Shown here in pieces: positions 51,613-60,646 of a stretch of DNA of 64,000 bases. The notes under the pieces were generated by a model that did no database searches, had not been told where the DNA came from, and saw nothing but the letters and a program-made list of their open reading frames with translations. The DNA lies in assembly GCF_035943815.1 (NCBI RefSeq), contig NZ_DASZBU010000005.1, forward strand, positions 186,001-250,000, written 5' to 3'. Numbering within the stretch: the stretch's first letter is position 1; each line of letters starts with the position of its first letter. The DNA comes from Frateuria_A sp035943815 (GTDB lineage: Bacteria > Pseudomonadota > Gammaproteobacteria > Xanthomonadales > Rhodanobacteraceae). Made by a program: the position numbers and the translations under genes.

Positions 51613-54414
51613 ATGTACCGCAACCGTATTCCGGTGACGATCCTCGCGGCGGCCATCGCCGCAGCCTTCGGCTCGGCGCATGCGCAAGACGCGCAGGCGC
51701 AGGCCGGCAACGACACCCAGTCCGCCGCCAGCACCACCACGCAGGACGCGCAGGCCAAGCCGCACAAGAGCGCTACGGCCAAGCGCGATGACAAGCAGAG
51801 CGCGGTCAACCTCTCGCAGGTGACCGTCACGCCGCTGCGTCAGAGCCTTTCGAGCGCGCAGACGCTCAAGCAGGACGCGCGCATGGTGGTCGATTCGATC
51901 GTCGCCGAGGACATCGGCAAGCTGCCGGACAACAGCGTGGCCGACGCCATGCAGCGCATCACCGGCGTGCAGATCGCGCAAGGCTTCCAGGGCGAGACCG
52001 GCTCGGTCGTGGTGCGCGGCCTGCCCAACGTGATCACCACGCTCAACGGCCGCGAGATCTTCAGCGGCGTGGGCCGCGGCTTCGCCTTCCAGAACCTGCC
52101 GGCCACTGCGGTCAAGACGGTGCAGGTCTACAAGAGCAGCGAGGCGAGCCTGCCCGACGGCGGCATCGCCGGCGTGGTCGACATGCAGCTCTACCGCCCG
52201 TTCGACTTCGACGGCGCCAAGGTCGCGGCGACCTACACCGCCACGCACAGCAAGTACGGCGGTCGCACCGACCCCAACTTCAGCGTGCTGATGAGCGACC
52301 GCTGGCAGACCGGCATCGGCGAGATCGGCGCGCTGGCCAACGCCAGCTTCATGGCGCAGCACTACCAGTACGACGCGGTGTGGGGCGACTTTCCCAAGGT
52401 GCTGCGGGACGGCACCGGCACACCGATGCGCACCGCTTCGGGCAACCTGATCGCCGCGCCCAACGGTTTCGGCGCGGACTACAACATCGGCTACCGCCAG
52501 CGCCCCGAGCTGAACTACGCGCTGCAGTGGAAACCCAACGACAGCACCGAGGTCTACGCCGAGGGCCTGTACGACTGGGATTCGGACCAATACAACCAGC
52601 CGTTCTATTTCTCCTTCCCGGTCGGCGCGGTGACGCCGAGCAACCTGACCGTCGGCAACAACTGCTACGCCGACCAGCTCACCGGCTCGCCGTTCGCCGG
52701 CCAGACCATCTGCGACGCCTCCAGCGGCAGCTGGACCGGCAACACCTATGCGGCGACCAGCACCCAGGCGCACCTGCAGCACGGCCGCGACATGCAGCAC
52801 GCGGTCGGCGTGAAGTGGCATGGTGACCGTCTGCGCCTGAGTTCGGACCTGTCCTATGGCTCGACCTCGTTCGACACCAACACCTTCATCGTCGACACCT
52901 TCCTCAAGGGGCCGGTGACCACGGTGTGGAACGGCACCGCCGGCAACCAGCAGAACTGGTCGCTGGGCAACAACGCACAGCTCGACCCGAACAACTATTA
53001 TCTGAACGGCCTGTTCCAGACCTGGAACACCCAGCGCGGCAAGCAGTGGGCCTGGCGCGGCGACGGCAACCTCGACCTCAACGGCAGCTTCTTCAGCTAC
53101 CTCGACTTCGGCCTGCGCTACGCCGACCACAAGGCCCAGTACACCGGCAGCGTGGAGATCTCCACGCCGCCGCCGGGCGGCGCCGGCACCGGCAACATCG
53201 TCGCCACGCCGAACCCGGCCAACCAGGTCACCGCGCGCTTCCCGAGCAGCTACTTCTGCTCGATGCCGACCACCTCGGCCATCCCGGTCTCGTGGCTGAC
53301 CGGCTGCTTCAACTACCTCACCGGCAACGCCGACGCGATCCGTGGCCTGTACGGCCTGCCCGGCGGCCGTCCGCCGGTGAACCCCGGCCGCTACTACAAC
53401 ATCGACGAGAAGACCCTCGCCGGCTACCTGCAGGCGGCCTACGACACCACGCTGTTCGGCCTGCCGGCGGACGGCCTGCTGGGCATGCGCGTCGAGCGCG
53501 TCAGGCGCAACCTCGATGCGTTCTCCTTCAACGCGGCCACCAGCATCTATTCGCCGCTGTCGGTGAACACCAGCGAGCCGGTGTACCTGCCCAACCTCAG
53601 CTTCAACCTGCACTTCACCGACGCCCTGCAGCTGCGCCTGGTGGCCGCCAAGACGGTGACCTACCCCGACTTCGGCCAGCTCAACCCGTCGATCTCGCTC
53701 AACCCCGGCACGATCAACCGCGCGGGCGCCGCGGCCAGCGGCAACCCGGACCTCAAGCCGATCAAGTCGAACAACTACGACGCCTCGCTGGAGTGGTATT
53801 TCGCGCCGGCCGGCTACGTCAGCGGCGGCGTGTTCTACCGCGACATCAACGGCTACATCCAGAACTACGTGACTGACGTGACGATCGGCGGCCAGGCCTA
53901 CCAGCTGTCCTCGCCGCAGAGCGCCGGCAGCGGCCATCTGGACGGCGCCGAGGTGGCCTACCAGCAGTTCTTCGACTTCCTGCCCGGCGCGTTGAGCGGG
54001 CTGGGCGTGCAGTTGAACTACACCTACATCGACGGCTCCACCCGCTCGCCGCAGTTCATCGGCGGCCCGGTCGTGGCCTCGCCGCTGCAGAACGTGTCCA
54101 AGCGCAACGGCAACGCCGTGCTGATGTACGAGAAGTACGGCTTCTCCGCACGCCTTGCCTACAACTACCGCAGCCGCTTCATCGACTTCTTCACGCAGCC
54201 GACGGTGGCCGGCAACCACGACGAGATCGAGCCGGCCAACCAGCTCGACCTGTCGATCGGCTACGACGTCAACCCGCACACCACCGTGGTGTTCTCGGCC
54301 ACCAACCTGACCGGCCAGGACCTGCACCAGTACTGGGGCGACGGCACCTCGCGGCCGCGCGACATCCGCTACCAGGACCGCACCGTGGGTGTGGGCGTGC
54401 GCTTCAAGCTGTGA
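51613..54414 (+). CDS. TonB-dependent outer-membrane receptor
   Basis: The 933-residue protein has a signal peptide (ILAAAIAAAFGSAHAQ), a Gln/Ala/Thr-rich spacer to about residue 65, and a TonB-box-like segment (SQVTVTPL). The plug follows (IVAEDIGKLPDNSVADAMQR, SVVVRGLPNVITTLNGRE, GGIAGVVDMQLY), then a 22-strand barrel ending VGVGVRFKL with terminal aromatic/hydrophobic residues. The IAEDIGKLPD plug type belongs to the carbohydrate (CUT-like) receptors of Xanthomonadales and Caulobacter. It would import oligosaccharides released at the surface. GGGAGG lies 8 bases before the ATG. Confidence 0.93.
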   Translation: MYRNRIPVTILAAAIAAAFGSAHAQDAQAQAGNDTQSAASTTTQDAQAKPHKSATAKRDDKQSAVNLSQVTVTPLRQSLSSAQTLKQDARMVVDSIVAEDIGKLPDNSVADAMQRITGVQIAQGFQGETGSVVVRGLPNVITTLNGREIFSGVGRGFAFQNLPATAVKTVQVYKSSEASLPDGGIAGVVDMQLYRPFDFDGAKVAATYTATHSKYGGRTDPNFSVLMSDRWQTGIGEIGALANASFMAQHYQYDAVWGDFPKVLRDGTGTPMRTASGNLIAAPNGFGADYNIGYRQRPELNYALQWKPNDSTEVYAEGLYDWDSDQYNQPFYFSFPVGAVTPSNLTVGNNCYADQLTGSPFAGQTICDASSGSWTGNTYAATSTQAHLQHGRDMQHAVGVKWHGDRLRLSSDLSYGSTSFDTNTFIVDTFLKGPVTTVWNGTAGNQQNWSLGNNAQLDPNNYYLNGLFQTWNTQRGKQWAWRGDGNLDLNGSFFSYLDFGLRYADHKAQYTGSVEISTPPPGGAGTGNIVATPNPANQVTARFPSSYFCSMPTTSAIPVSWLTGCFNYLTGNADAIRGLYGLPGGRPPVNPGRYYNIDEKTLAGYLQAAYDTTLFGLPADGLLGMRVERVRRNLDAFSFNAATSIYSPLSVNTSEPVYLPNLSFNLHFTDALQLRLVAAKTVTYPDFGQLNPSISLNPGTINRAGAAASGNPDLKPIKSNNYDASLEWYFAPAGYVSGGVFYRDINGYIQNYVTDVTIGGQAYQLSSPQSAGSGHLDGAEVAYQQFFDFLPGALSGLGVQLNYTYIDGSTRSPQFIGGPVVASPLQNVSKRNGNAVLMYEKYGFSARLAYNYRSRFIDFFTQPTVAGNHDEIEPANQLDLSIGYDVNPHTTVVFSATNLTGQDLHQYWGDGTSRPRDIRYQDRTVGVGVRFKL

Positions 54415-54487
54415 GCGGGACGGCGATGGCGGTACTCCTCCCCGGCCGCCATCGCCGCCTCCGCTTCCTTGCAAGGGAGGCGTGCGC

Positions 54488-55837
54488 ATGACTGCTGCGG
54501 GTAGCCGGACAAGCCGGGTCGGCCTGCTGCTGGCCTTGGCCGGCGTGCTTGGCGCGCCGGCCCACGCCGGGCCATCCCTCGCCGGGGCTCCTCATTGGGT
54601 GGCGGCGTGGGCCGCTGCCCCGTTGCGCGCGCCGATGATCGCCAATCCGGTGCTGCGCGTGCCGCCGCGCAACCCGGAGGTGGATGGGCGCACGCTGCGG
54701 ATGGTGGTGCGCCTGGACGCTTCGGGCGCACGCCTGCGGCTGCATCTGGACAACCGCTACGGTGACCGGCCGCTGCATTTGGGCGCGGTCACGGTGGCCC
54801 GGCCTGCGGCAGGAGCGCCTTTGGCCGTGGTCAGCAGTTCCTTGGCTTCCGTCGCCTTCGCGGGCGCGCGCGAGGTGACGATCCCCGCCGGGGGAGCGAT
54901 CGACAGCGACCCGCTGGCCATGCGCGTACGTGCCGGTGAAGCGATCGCGGTCAGCCTGTTCGTGCCCGCCGCCGCGGTCGCCTCCACTTGGCATCCGGAT
55001 GCGCGCTATGGCCAGGCGTTATCGGCCGTCGGGGATTTCTCGCAGGTCGCCCGGATCCCGCATCCGACGATCGCTCCCGGCTCCGACTGGCTGACGCGCG
55101 TCGATGTCCAGGCCCCGGGAGCCACTGGGGCGATCGTCACGCTGGGCGATTCCATCACCAACGGCTTCCGCGCCAGCCCGGGCGGCAGCTATCCTGAACG
55201 CCTGGCCGGGCGCCTGCGGGCGGCACGTTGCGGGCAGGCGGTCGTCAACGCCGGCATCGACGGCAACCAGGTGGCTGCGGCACGGGGCGATTTCAGTCAG
55301 GGCGCGAGCATGGTGTCGCGGCTGGCGTCCGACGTGCTCGACGTGCCTGGCGCGCGCTACCTGATGCTGTTGGGCGGCATCAACGACATCGGCGAGCCGA
55401 CCATGGCCGCGCGGGCCACCGGGCAGCCGCTGCCCGAGGCGCGGGCGCTCGCGGCACCGGTCGTGGCGGGCCTCGAGCGCATCGCGCGCTCCGCACATCA
55501 GTGCGGGCTGCGCGTCTATGGCGCCACGCTGCCGCCTTTCGGCGGCACCGACCGGGCCTATTCGGAGCAGGGCGAGGCGGCGCGCAAGACAGTCAATGCC
55601 TGGATCCGCACGCGGGCGCCGTTCGACGCGGTGATCGATTTCGACGCGGTGCTGCGCGATCCGGCGCAGCCCTCGCGACTGCGCCCGTCGCTGGAGAGCG
55701 GCGACCACATCCATCCCAACGACGCCGGCTACCGTGCGATGGCGCAGTCGGTGCCGCTGGCGCTGTTCGGCTGTTCCGCCGGCACGCCGGCGGCCGCCGT
55801 GCGCCGGCCGTTTTCTTCTTCCGGAGTGCGCCCATGA
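54488..55837 (+). CDS. Exported SGNH/GDSL hydrolase (carbohydrate esterase-like)
   Basis: The 449-residue enzyme has a signal peptide (GLLLALAGVLGAPAHA), an N-terminal beta domain (HWVAAWAAAPLR, LRLHLDNRYGDRPLHLG) and an SGNH domain. Block I is TLGDSITNGF (Ser), the Gly is in the GIDGN segment, block III is GGINDIG (Asn) and block V is DHIHPNDAGY (Asp/His). Such enzymes remove acetyl groups from plant polysaccharides. GGGAGG is 5 bases before the ATG. Its stop overlaps the next ATG (ATGA), so the two are translated together. Confidence 0.87.
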   Translation: MTAAGSRTSRVGLLLALAGVLGAPAHAGPSLAGAPHWVAAWAAAPLRAPMIANPVLRVPPRNPEVDGRTLRMVVRLDASGARLRLHLDNRYGDRPLHLGAVTVARPAAGAPLAVVSSSLASVAFAGAREVTIPAGGAIDSDPLAMRVRAGEAIAVSLFVPAAAVASTWHPDARYGQALSAVGDFSQVARIPHPTIAPGSDWLTRVDVQAPGATGAIVTLGDSITNGFRASPGGSYPERLAGRLRAARCGQAVVNAGIDGNQVAAARGDFSQGASMVSRLASDVLDVPGARYLMLLGGINDIGEPTMAARATGQPLPEARALAAPVVAGLERIARSAHQCGLRVYGATLPPFGGTDRAYSEQGEAARKTVNAWIRTRAPFDAVIDFDAVLRDPAQPSRLRPSLESGDHIHPNDAGYRAMAQSVPLALFGCSAGTPAAAVRRPFSSSGVRP

Positions 55838-57399
55838 AGCGAGTCCTTTCCCTGGCCCTGGGCTGCGTGCTCGCGGGCGCCGGCGTTGCGTCCCTCGCGG
55901 CGTCCGCACCGCCTTCCACGCGCGGCCAGGTGCTGGCCGACGGTACCGGCTACGTCTCGGCGGTGCGCCTGGCGCACCAGCCGCAGGCGGCGTCCAACGG
56001 CCGCATGCTGATGGTGTTCGAGCGCGACGGCATGGGCGGCATCCCGTTGTACGAGAGCGTCGACGATGGCGTGCACTGGCGCTTCCTTTCCAATGTCACC
56101 GACCAGGCCCACGGCGACGCCACCCGCTGGCAATTGCGCTGGCAGCCGCACCTGTCCGAGCTGGCGCGTCCCAGCGCCGACCTGCCGGCAGGCACGCTGC
56201 TGCTGGCCGCCAATGCCACCGGCAACGACGCCGAGGGGCGGCTGGTGGCCGAGGACCTGCAGCTCTACGCCTCCACCGACGGCGGCCGCAGCTGGCGTTA
56301 CCGCGGCTCGATCGTGAAGGGCGGCGGCAATCCGAGCGACAAGGACAACCACGGCGTGTGGGAGCCCAACGTCCACCGCCTGGACGACGGGCGGCTGGTC
56401 GCCTACTACTCCAGCGAGGCGCACAAGGAGGCCGGCTTCAACCAGCTGCTCGCGCACAAGCTTTCCACCGACGGTGGACGTACGTGGGGCGAGGAGAAGG
56501 TGGACGTGGCCATCCCCGGCGGCGTCGAGCGCCCGGGCATGGCGGTGGTCGACCGCCTGCCGGACGGCCGCTACGTGATGACCTACGAAGACATCGACGG
56601 CCCGCGCAACGGGCAGGTCTATCTCAAGACCAGCGCCGACGGCCTGGACTGGGGCGATCCGTCCGACCGCGGCACGCAGGTGCGCACGGCCGCCGGTGCC
56701 TGGCCGGCCGCTTCGCCGATCGTGCGCTGGCTGCCATGGCACAAGGGTCCCGGCGTGATCGCGGTGCTGGCAGAACGCGCGGGCGGTGACGGCGATCCCG
56801 CCGGGCACAGCATCTACTGGAACAACGACGGCGGCCGCGGTCCCTGGTGGGAAGCCGAGGCGCCGGTGCAGAAGCTCACCGGCAACATCCACGCCGGCTG
56901 GACGCAGGCGCTCTTGTCCATGCCCGGCGGAAAGCTGTGGCACGCGACCACCTCGTCCACCGCCGGCGATCCGGCGGACGCGCGCAGGAACATCGTCATG
57001 TATGCCGACGCGCCCGCGCGCTTCGATCGCTATGAAGCCGAGGACGCGATACGGCGCTGGTCGGTGCGCATCGGCGATGCGACGGCCTCCAACGGCGCCA
57101 AGGCGCGCATCGCCTCCTCGCCCGGCGGGCAGCTCACCTTCCCGGTACACGTGCCGGTAGGCGGCATCTACCGCGCCACGATCCGCTGGCAGGACCTCGG
57201 CTTCGAGCCAGCGCTACCCGTGCTGCGCGTCAATGGCGCGGTCTGGAAGACGAGCGACCGCGCCGAGCGTGACGGTTGGCACCTGGCCACCGCCAGCGGC
57301 CCTCTGCGCGAGGGCGACAACACCGTAGTGCTCGAGGGCGCGGGGCGCCCGGCCGACGTCGACTACGTGCAACTGGACCCGGCCACTGCCGGCGACTGA
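55834..57399 (+). CDS. Exported sialidase-fold glycosidase (GH93-like) with C-terminal carbohydrate-binding domain
   Basis: The 521-residue protein has a signal peptide (SLALGCVLAGAGVASLAA). A six-bladed propeller follows with Asp-box repeats (YESVDDGVHW, ASTDGGRSWRYRG, STDGGRTWGE, SADGLDWGD) and DNHGVWEPNVHRLDDG. The last 130 residues (FDRYEAEDAIRRWSVRIGDA to VDYVQLDP) form a CBM35/CBM6-like beta-sandwich. The propeller is closer to GH93 exo-arabinanases than to true sialidases (no Arg-triad frame can be assigned). It overlaps the esterase stop by four bases. Confidence 0.74.
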   Translation: MKRVLSLALGCVLAGAGVASLAASAPPSTRGQVLADGTGYVSAVRLAHQPQAASNGRMLMVFERDGMGGIPLYESVDDGVHWRFLSNVTDQAHGDATRWQLRWQPHLSELARPSADLPAGTLLLAANATGNDAEGRLVAEDLQLYASTDGGRSWRYRGSIVKGGGNPSDKDNHGVWEPNVHRLDDGRLVAYYSSEAHKEAGFNQLLAHKLSTDGGRTWGEEKVDVAIPGGVERPGMAVVDRLPDGRYVMTYEDIDGPRNGQVYLKTSADGLDWGDPSDRGTQVRTAAGAWPAASPIVRWLPWHKGPGVIAVLAERAGGDGDPAGHSIYWNNDGGRGPWWEAEAPVQKLTGNIHAGWTQALLSMPGGKLWHATTSSTAGDPADARRNIVMYADAPARFDRYEAEDAIRRWSVRIGDATASNGAKARIASSPGGQLTFPVHVPVGGIYRATIRWQDLGFEPALPVLRVNGAVWKTSDRAERDGWHLATASGPLREGDNTVVLEGAGRPADVDYVQLDPATAGD

Positions 57400-57476
57400 C
57401 GCGGCTGGCGAATCGACAGGGGAGCGCACGCCGGCGCTACCGGCGCTATCGGGAACGTCGGGGTGCTTTTTCGTAA

Positions 57477-57504
57477 CGTCATTCCCGCTCCAATGGGAAT
57501 GACG
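57477..57504. repeat. REP-like palindrome between two glycosidase genes
   Basis: CGTCATTCCC and GGGAATGACG form a perfect 10-base stem with an 8-base loop. The GTCATTCCC/GGGAATGAC form is a widespread intergenic repeat in proteobacteria. Here it lies within the putative transcript, 57 bases before the next ATG. Confidence 0.7.
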
Positions 57505-57560
57505 CCGCAGAAAGGCTTCGCCGTTCCTTTCGCGGCCGCGGACGCGGCCTGGGAGGAGAC

Positions 57561-59114
57561 ATGCGGACGATCTTCGGCAAGCCCTGGGTGCAGTGGACCA
57601 TGCTGTTGTTTGCGATGGTCCTCGCGCCCGGCGCGCGGGCGGCCAGCGGCACGGTGCTGCAGGGGAGCACGCTGTACCCGCGCGTGGTACGCCTCGCGCA
57701 CGCGCCGGCCTATGCCAATGGGCGGCTCATCGCCAGCACCAACGGCATCATCTTCCAGAGCACCGACGATGGCGCCAGCTGGAGCACGCTCGGTCCCGTG
57801 CCTGTGATCGGCGGCAGCAGCGAGCGTTGCTGCGCGACGCTGTACGAACTGCCGCGCGCGGTCGGCAGCCTGCCCGCTGGCACGCTGTTGTCCGCAGCCT
57901 CGTATTTCTCCGGCGGCGTGCCGGCGATCGAGGTCTACACCAGCACCGACCAGGGCGCGCACTGGAGCTATCACAGCACCCCGGTGCGGGCGGGCGACGC
58001 GAACCATGGGCTATGGGAACCGGAGTTCGAGGTGGCCAACGACGGCGCGCTGGTGATGTTCTGGTCCGACGAGACCGACCCCTGCTGCAGCCAGAAGCTG
58101 GCGCAGATCCGCAGCTACGACGGCGTCAACTGGCAGGACCGCACCGATACCGTGCGCAGCACGCTCGCGAACGACCGGCCCGGCATGATCACGGTCAGCC
58201 CGCTGCCCAACGGCCACTTCTTCATGAGCTACGAACTGTGCGGCCCGGCGGCATGCACGGTGTTCTCGCGCCTGTCGGTGGATGGCTGGTACTTCGGCGA
58301 TCCCACCAACATGGGAACGAAGGTGCAGACGGCCACCGGCCAGTATCTGGAGCACGCGCCGCTCAACCACTGGTCGCCCTCGGTGCTGTCCGCCGCCAAC
58401 GGCGCGATCCTGCTGGTGGGGCAGGTGATGTACGAGTCCAACGGCAGCGTCTCGCCGTCCAACGGCAAGGTGCTGTTTGCCAACACGCACGCCGATGGCA
58501 CGGGCAACTGGTTCACCATCGATGCGCCGGTGCAGGTGCCAGGGGCGTACGACAACTACTGTCCCAACTATTCCTCGGCCTTGCTGCCGGAGGCGGACGG
58601 CTCGGGCATCCTCGAACTGGCCTCCGACTACCTCAATGGCGGCTGCATCACCTACTTCGGTCACATGCCCTGGAACCGGCTGCCGGCCGACGGCTCGACC
58701 TGGGCCCTGCAGAACGTGTACGCCCCCGGCCTGTGCCTGGACAACACCGGCTGGTCGACCGCGAACAACACCGCGGCCGAGCTGTGGACCTGCAATGGCC
58801 TGAGCGTGCAGCGCTGGACCTTCCACGCGCAGGGCGACGGCTACTTCAGCCTGCAGAACCAGGCCACCGGCCTGTGCCTGGACAACACCGGGGGGAGCAC
58901 GACCCGCGGCAACCCGGTCACGCTGTGGGGTTGCGTGGGCAACGCCAACCAGAGCTGGCAGGTGGTCGACGTCGGCCACGGCAGCTACAAGCTGATCACC
59001 CGCGCCTCGGGCGATCTTGCGCTGGACGATCCGGCCGGCTCGACCACGGCCGGCACGCAATTGCAGACCTATACCGACAACGGCCTGGGCACCCAGCAGT
59101 GGGTGCTGCAGTAA
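57561..59114 (+). CDS. Exported GH93-like exo-arabinanase with C-terminal ricin-type (CBM13) trefoil
   Basis: The 517-residue protein has a signal peptide (TMLLFAMVLAPGARA) and a sialidase-fold propeller (STDDGASWSTLG, TSTDQGAHWSYHS, GLWEPEFEVANDGALVMFWS) related to the preceding gene. From about residue 385 three ricin-B repeats follow, each with a CLDNTG- or LALDDPAG-like turn and ending in QRW, QSW or QQW, so the trefoil is complete. Cysteines are frequent, as expected for an exported enzyme. The likely reaction is exo-cleavage of alpha-1,5-arabinan. GGGAGGAG is 5 bases before the ATG. Confidence 0.78.
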   Translation: MRTIFGKPWVQWTMLLFAMVLAPGARAASGTVLQGSTLYPRVVRLAHAPAYANGRLIASTNGIIFQSTDDGASWSTLGPVPVIGGSSERCCATLYELPRAVGSLPAGTLLSAASYFSGGVPAIEVYTSTDQGAHWSYHSTPVRAGDANHGLWEPEFEVANDGALVMFWSDETDPCCSQKLAQIRSYDGVNWQDRTDTVRSTLANDRPGMITVSPLPNGHFFMSYELCGPAACTVFSRLSVDGWYFGDPTNMGTKVQTATGQYLEHAPLNHWSPSVLSAANGAILLVGQVMYESNGSVSPSNGKVLFANTHADGTGNWFTIDAPVQVPGAYDNYCPNYSSALLPEADGSGILELASDYLNGGCITYFGHMPWNRLPADGSTWALQNVYAPGLCLDNTGWSTANNTAAELWTCNGLSVQRWTFHAQGDGYFSLQNQATGLCLDNTGGSTTRGNPVTLWGCVGNANQSWQVVDVGHGSYKLITRASGDLALDDPAGSTTAGTQLQTYTDNGLGTQQWVLQ

Positions 59115-59196
59115 TCGACAGCGGAGCGGCGGGCAGGCACCGCCGCTCCCCACCGGCCGTGCAGTACGGCCTTCGGCCTGGAGACTTCCGCCCGTG

Positions 59197-60189
59197 ATGC
59201 GCTACCGCTCGATCCTCGCAAGCCTGGCCCTGCTGTTCGCCGGCGTCCAGGCGCACGCAGCCGGCGTGCACGACTACGCCGCGCCGCTGCTGCCCTCGGG
59301 TCCCGATCCGTGGGTGATCCAGCGCGGCGGCGTCTACTACTACACCAGCACCTCGCGCGACCACATCGAGCTGCGCCGCACCACCGATCTGTGGCGGCTG
59401 GCCGACGCCCCGCCGGTGGTCGTATGGCGTGCGCCGGCCCGCGGCGCGGCGTCGACTTCGGTGTGGGCGCCGGAGCTGCACTACATCCGGGGCAAGTGGT
59501 ACCTGTACTTCACCGCAGCGGACAAGCAGCACGACGACGATGCGCACCGCCATGTATTCGTGCTGGAGAATGCCTCGCCCGATCCCACCCGCGGCCGCTG
59601 GATCGAGCGGGGCATGCTCAAGACGGCGCATACCGGCATCGACGGCACCGTGTTCGAGCATGCCGGCCGCTGGTACTTCGTCTATTCGGCCTACGTCGGC
59701 GACCACAGCGACCTGGTGATCGCGCCGATGGCCGACCCCTGGACGCTCGCCTCGCCGCAGGTGGACATCGCCGCGCCCACCTACACGTGGGAGATGCAGG
59801 GCGGACGCAAGATCCTGGAGGCGCCGGAGTTCCTGCAGGGGCCGGACGGCAAGCTGTTCCTGAGCTACTCGGCCAGCGCCTGCTGGTCGGACGATTACGC
59901 GCTGGGGCTGCTGCAGGCGGACGGCAGTGCCGATCTGCTCGATCCGAAGTCGTGGAAGAAATCGCCGCGACCGGTGTTCGCCAGCTCGGTGCGCAATGGC
60001 GTCTATGCGCCCGGCCACAACGGTTTCTTCAAGGATACGGACGGCCGCGACTGGATCATCTACCACGCCAACGGCGGCCCCGGCTGGAAGTGCACGCCGC
60101 GCCGCGCCCCGCGCATCCAGCCGATCGGCTGGACGCCAGGGGGCATGCCCGATTTCGGCGAACCTGGTACGCCGCCGCGCGAACCTTAG
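59197..60189 (+). CDS. Exported GH43 family enzyme (arabinofuranosidase/arabinanase type)
   Basis: The 330-residue protein has a signal peptide (ILASLALLFAGVQAHA) and a five-bladed propeller with the three GH43 acids: SGPDPWV (base Asp), TGIDGTVFEHAG (modulating Asp) and ILEAPEFLQGPDGK (acid Glu). SVWAPELHYIRGKWYLYF is also typical. The short single-domain form fits exo-1,5-alpha-arabinofuranosidases. An in-frame GTG precedes the ATG directly. It is the last plus-strand gene of the carbohydrate unit and is followed by a hairpin. Confidence 0.86.
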   Translation: MRYRSILASLALLFAGVQAHAAGVHDYAAPLLPSGPDPWVIQRGGVYYYTSTSRDHIELRRTTDLWRLADAPPVVVWRAPARGAASTSVWAPELHYIRGKWYLYFTAADKQHDDDAHRHVFVLENASPDPTRGRWIERGMLKTAHTGIDGTVFEHAGRWYFVYSAYVGDHSDLVIAPMADPWTLASPQVDIAAPTYTWEMQGGRKILEAPEFLQGPDGKLFLSYSASACWSDDYALGLLQADGSADLLDPKSWKKSPRPVFASSVRNGVYAPGHNGFFKDTDGRDWIIYHANGGPGWKCTPRRAPRIQPIGWTPGGMPDFGEPGTPPREP

Positions 60190-60200
60190 AGTGATCTTCG

Positions 60201-60228
60201 GCCCACCGAACGCGTGGAAGCGGTGGGC
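60201..60228. terminator. Candidate terminator of the carbohydrate unit
   Basis: GCCCACCG and CGGTGGGC form a perfect 8-base stem with a 12-base loop between the GH43 gene and a convergent membrane-protein gene. No T-run follows on either strand. Confidence 0.45.
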
Positions 60229-60238
60229 TCGACGATGC

Positions 60239-60646
60239 CTATGCCAGGCTGGTGGCGATGCCGAAGGCCACCGCGATCACCGCGGCCACCGCCATGCAGG
60301 CGCTGGTCGGGCGGATCCGCCGCGCATCCACGCGCGGGATCAGCCGCCAGAGCAGCAGCGCGCCGACGGCCATGTCGACCACCAGCGCGAGGCGCAGCGG
60401 CAACGAGGCGAGCAGCGGCCCGTAAGGGGGCTTGAGGTGGCCCTCATGCGCGGCCACCAGCACCACCAGCAGCAGCCCGAACAGGCACCACAGCAGGCAG
60501 GCCAGGTACACGCGGTTGAACACCACCTCGGTACGCTCGCTCCAGCGCAGGACCGGCCAGGCGATCAGGCTGGCGGCCAGCGCCGCGATCGAGCCGTAGA
60601 GCACCCACCAGAGCAGGGTGCTGAGCAGGGTGAGCAGGGTCTGCAT
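60239..60646 (-). CDS. Small membrane protein, unknown function
   Basis: The 135-residue product has four hydrophobic segments (LLWWVLYGSIAALAASLIAW, VYLACLLWCLFGLLLVVLVA, LALVVDMAVGALLLW, SACMAVAAVIAVAFGIATS). The ATG shares one base with the stop of the upstream Mpo1-like gene (TGATG), which indicates translational coupling. No family is recognised. The pairing suggests a membrane-lipid-linked role at most. Confidence 0.66.
   Translation of the reverse strand: MQTLLTLLSTLLWWVLYGSIAALAASLIAWPVLRWSERTEVVFNRVYLACLLWCLFGLLLVVLVAAHEGHLKPPYGPLLASLPLRLALVVDMAVGALLLWRLIPRVDARRIRPTSACMAVAAVIAVAFGIATSLA

Noticed and set aside
55834..57399. Calling the BNR protein a sialidase
   Set aside because: Asp boxes are shared by many propellers; no sialic acid genes are nearby and the context is arabinose/galactose polymers.
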